Source: Agrococcus sp. ARC_14 (GTDB taxonomy: Bacteria > Actinomycetota > Actinomycetes > Actinomycetales > Microbacteriaceae). Taken from it: a stretch of 64,000 bases of DNA. The stretch lies in NCBI RefSeq assembly GCF_022436485.1, contig NZ_JAKUDO010000001.1:1240001-1304000 (forward strand), given 5' to 3'. Below, piece after piece: positions 61,412 through 64,000 of the stretch. The notes under the pieces were generated by a model, which worked only from the letters and a program-made list of their open reading frames with translations, was not told the DNA's origin and did not search any database. How positions within the stretch are numbered: the first letter of the stretch is position 1; every line of letters begins with the position of its first letter. The position numbers and the translations under genes are program-made.

Positions 61412-63220
61412 GTGACAAACATGATGAGGCGTCGCGGTCGCGCGATCGCCGGGATCGCCATCGGCGCAGCGGCTATGGTCGCGCTCGCCGGCTGCACCAC
61501 AGGCGGCACGCCCGCTCCGTCCGATTCGGGCACCGGCGAAGCCGGTGGCACGATCAGCGTCGCCCAGACGAACGCCGTCACGGCGCTCACGTCGGCGACG
61601 CCTGACACCAACCTCAACACGAACGGCATGGTCGACTTCCTGACCGGCAACGCCACGGGCCCCGGCTCGATGCTGTACCTCGACGAGGAGTTCAACATCG
61701 TCCCCGACGAGACGAACGCCACGATCGAGCTCATCAGCGAGGAGCCGCTGGTCGTCCAGTACACCCTCGACCCCGAGGCTGTCTGGTCTGACGGCACGGC
61801 GATGAGCATGACCGACCTGCTGCTGCAGTGGGCGATCGGCTCCGGCTGGTTCGACGACGCGACGATCGACGAGGCGACCGGCGAGGTCACGGGCGGCAAC
61901 CAGTACTTCCAGCTCGCCGGCTCCACCGCGGGTCTCGACACGACCGAGTTCCCGGAGATCGACGAGGAGGCCCGCACGCTGACGCTCAACTACGGCGAGC
62001 CCTACGTCGACTGGAACCTCGTCAATCTGATCGGCAAGCCCGCGCACGTGTTCGCAGAGCAGGCCGGCTTCGAGTCGGTCGAGGCGCTGCACACGTTCCT
62101 CGAGGAGACGCCGGCTGGCGACCCAGAGAACCCGATCGAGCCGAACGAGCAGCTGAGTGCGCTCGCCGAGTTCTGGAACACGGGCTACAACATCACCGCG
62201 ATGCCGGAGGACGAGAGCCTCCTGGTGAGCGCTGGCATGTGGGTCGTCAAGGACTTCCAGGCCGACGACGGTGGCTTCATCTCCTTCGAGCGCAACCCCG
62301 AGTGGCGCGGCGAGCAGGCTCCGTCGTTCGACGAGCTGATCCTGCGCTTCATCGGTGACCCGAACGCGCAGATCACGGCCCTCCAGAACGGTGAGGTCGA
62401 CGTCATCGAGCCCCAGCCCTCGGCTGACACGGTCTCGGCGATCGAAGCCTTCGACGGCACCCTCATCCAGGGTCCGCAGCTGTCGTACGACCACCTCGAC
62501 CTGACGTTCAACGAGACCTTCGCCGACCCGGCCGTCCGTGAGGCATTCCTGCTCACGATCCCGCGCCAGGCGATCCTCGAGGCCGTCGTCACCCCGGTCG
62601 ACCCCGAGGCAGAGGTGCTCAACTCGCAGCAGTTCGTCGCCAACCAGCCGCAGTACGCCGACGCGATCGCCGCGAACGGCTACAGCGACTACGCGGAGCC
62701 CGACATCGCGCGCGCCACCGAGCTGCTCGCCGGCGCCACGCCGACGGTCAGCATCCTCTACAACACGGCCAACCCGAACCGCGTCGACGCCTTCCAGCTC
62801 ATCCAGGCGAGCGCGGCAGAGGCCGGCTTCATCGTCGAGGACGCGGGCTCGCCCGACTGGTCGACCCTGCTCGGCAGCGGTTCGTACGACGCGTCGATCT
62901 TCGGTTGGATCTCCCCGGGTGCTGGATACGCCAGCCTCCCGCAGATCTGGCAGACCGGCGGCGGCGGCAACTACAACAACTACTCCAACGCCGAGGTCGA
63001 CACCCTGGCTGACGAGTCGCAGGTCACCATCGGCGACGAGGAGCGCCTCACCGAGATCCAGGTCGAGATCGACCGCCTCTCGCGCGAGGACTTCTACGGC
63101 CTGCCGCTCTTCCAGGTCCCCGGCCTGGTGGCGACCAACGGCACCGTCGACGGTGTGGTCTACAACGGCGGCCAGACGGGCGCCATCTGGAACACGTGGG
63201 AGTGGTCGCTCGTCGGCTGA
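61412..63220 (+). CDS. ABC transporter substrate-binding lipoprotein, family 5 (peptide type)
   Basis: A 602-residue exported lipoprotein with signal MTNMMRRRGRAIAGIAIGAAAMVALAGC and lipobox LAGC (Cys28). An SBP_bac_5 domain follows: LVVQYTLDPEAVWSDGTAMSMTDLLLQWAIGSG, VSAGMWVVKDFQADDGGFISFERNPEW, LRFIGDPNAQITALQNGEVDVIEPQPSAD, and C-terminal GAIWNTWEWSLVG. These bind oligopeptides, dipeptides or nickel complexes outside the membrane. GGAGG at 61401-61405 precedes GTG 61412. A strong hairpin and a permease gene follow, so this is the binding subunit of that transporter. Confidence 0.95.
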   Translation: MTNMMRRRGRAIAGIAIGAAAMVALAGCTTGGTPAPSDSGTGEAGGTISVAQTNAVTALTSATPDTNLNTNGMVDFLTGNATGPGSMLYLDEEFNIVPDETNATIELISEEPLVVQYTLDPEAVWSDGTAMSMTDLLLQWAIGSGWFDDATIDEATGEVTGGNQYFQLAGSTAGLDTTEFPEIDEEARTLTLNYGEPYVDWNLVNLIGKPAHVFAEQAGFESVEALHTFLEETPAGDPENPIEPNEQLSALAEFWNTGYNITAMPEDESLLVSAGMWVVKDFQADDGGFISFERNPEWRGEQAPSFDELILRFIGDPNAQITALQNGEVDVIEPQPSADTVSAIEAFDGTLIQGPQLSYDHLDLTFNETFADPAVREAFLLTIPRQAILEAVVTPVDPEAEVLNSQQFVANQPQYADAIAANGYSDYAEPDIARATELLAGATPTVSILYNTANPNRVDAFQLIQASAAEAGFIVEDAGSPDWSTLLGSGSYDASIFGWISPGAGYASLPQIWQTGGGGNYNNYSNAEVDTLADESQVTIGDEERLTEIQVEIDRLSREDFYGLPLFQVPGLVATNGTVDGVVYNGGQTGAIWNTWEWSLVG

Positions 63221-63253
63221 CGCTGACGGTATGATTCCCCACTAGTCCTACCC

Positions 63254-63293
63254 GGCCGTGGTTGCCGGGGCTCAGGCCCCGGCAACCACGGCC
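63254..63293 (+). terminator. 18-bp perfect hairpin between lipoprotein and permease
   Basis: GGCCGTGGTTGCCGGGGC (63254-63271) is exactly complementary to 63276-63293 around a TCAG loop, lying 33 bp after the lipoprotein stop and 65 bp before the permease start. There is no T-run. Such elements usually make most transcripts stop after the binding protein, so that it is made in excess over the permease. Confidence 0.75.
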
Positions 63294-63358
63294 ATCCCGT
63301 GTCCGTCCTCAATCGCGCGCGATCCGTGCGATCACCGACTGATCGGAGCTATTGAGCC

Positions 63359-64000
63359 GTGCTCAGCTTCATTGTGAGGCGCATCCTCGCCTCCATCCTC
63401 ACCCTTCTCGTGGCCTCGTTCCTCATGTACGTGCTCGCCGCGAACTCGGGCAACCCTCTGCAAGACCTGCAGGGCTCCAACGCTCCGAACGCGCAGCTGC
63501 TGATCGGCCAGCGCATCGAGCGGCTCTCGCTCGACGTGCCGCCGCCGCTGCGCTGGTTCGGCTGGATCGCCGGTGCCGCAGGCTGCCTCGTGCCCTTCGC
63601 GACGTGCGATCTCGGCACCGACCTCAACTACACGCCAGTGACGGCCTTGCTGCCGGGCGCCGTGGCCTCGACGGTGAGGCTCGTGTCGGCGTCGACGATC
63701 CTGGCGATCATCTTCGGCATCATCACCGGCATCGTCTCGGCGCTGCGCCAGTACTCGGCCTTCGACTTCGGCATGACGTTCGTCAGCTTCTTCCTCTACT
63801 CGCTGCCGTCGTTCCTGGCTGCGGTGCTGCTGAAGGAGTTCATCGCGATCGACTTCAACAACTGGCTCTCGAGCGGAGACTCGAGCTTCGGCATCGTGCC
63901 GACGGTCGTCATCGCGCTCGTGATCGCCTTCATCATGCAGGCGCTGGTCGCGGGCGATCTGCGCAAGCGCCTGATCAGCTTCGTGATCGCGGGTGCCGCG
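63359..64000 (+). CDS. Peptide ABC transporter permease, partial (DppB-like), cut by the window end
   Basis: The GTG at 63359 opens a frame with no stop to position 64000, giving 214 residues so far. It begins MLSFIVRRILASILTLLVASFLMYVLAANSGNPLQDL, the usual N-terminus of DppB/OppB permeases, and continues with SLDVPPPLRWFGWIAGA, GTDLNYTPVTALLPGAVASTVRLVSASTILAIIFGIITGIVSALRQYSAFDFGMTFVSFFLYSLPSFLAAVLLKEF. It forms the first membrane subunit for the lipoprotein just upstream; further permease and ATPase genes should follow beyond the window. Confidence 0.92.
   Translation, partial: MLSFIVRRILASILTLLVASFLMYVLAANSGNPLQDLQGSNAPNAQLLIGQRIERLSLDVPPPLRWFGWIAGAAGCLVPFATCDLGTDLNYTPVTALLPGAVASTVRLVSASTILAIIFGIITGIVSALRQYSAFDFGMTFVSFFLYSLPSFLAAVLLKEFIAIDFNNWLSSGDSSFGIVPTVVIALVIAFIMQALVAGDLRKRLISFVIAGAA

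Overview
The window is very GC-rich, densely packed bacterial DNA with almost no intergenic space. It uses many GTG starts, stop/start overlaps of the ATGA, GTGA and TGATG type, and TAnnnT-like -10 boxes. Gene content (separate GcvT/H/P behind a glycine riboswitch, Mrp antiporter, SbcCD, family 5 peptide-binding lipoproteins, LuxR-type two-component system) and intergenic palindromes of the GTCGAG...TATCGAGAC type suggest an actinobacterium, probably Microbacteriaceae. That placement is an inference. I see no rRNA, tRNA, CRISPR array, insertion sequence or prophage.

Layout. 1-6.3 kb is the least familiar part: a divergent ankyrin-repeat gene faces a three-gene run (two-domain protein, 1028-residue giant, double zinc-ribbon protein), none of known function. 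6.3-10.3 kb holds an alanine-dehydrogenase-like enzyme, an SDR oxidoreductase, an ArfB-type GGQ protein, a DUF1877-like protein and a VapBC toxin-antitoxin pair with a clear promoter. 10.3-13.7 kb carries a large M6-like metallopeptidase built with nine beta-trefoil lobes, one trefoil being inserted inside the peptidase domain, divergent from a LuxR-type regulator. 13.7-18.1 kb has a GNAT enzyme and an ABC transporter plus two-component operon preceded by a perfect 24-bp palindrome. 18.2-23.6 kb contains small housekeeping and stress genes, an ABC-F ATPase and a dihydrofolate-reductase-like gene broken by one in-frame TAG.

23.6-28.8 kb looks like a coherent amino-acid or amine catabolic module: AsnC/Lrp regulator, class III aminotransferase, UspA protein and APC permease, divergent from a saccharopine-dehydrogenase-like enzyme. 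28.8-47.7 kb is mixed chromosomal content: RNA 2',3'-cyclic phosphodiesterase, small heat-shock protein, SNF2 helicase, methyltransferase, DsbA/FrnE oxidoreductase, phospholipid synthase, TetR/FUSC pair with operator, DHA2 efflux pump, LOG protein and SbcCD. 47.8-53.9 kb is a complete Mrp cation/proton antiporter operon with fused A and B subunits. 53.9-58.4 kb is the glycine cleavage operon gcvTHP under a single glycine riboswitch. 58.4-64 kb has two family 5 substrate-binding lipoproteins, a CPBP membrane protease and the start of a peptide ABC permease that runs off the window.

Convergent gene pairs often share a palindromic terminator, and several clean operators and hairpins are listed individually.
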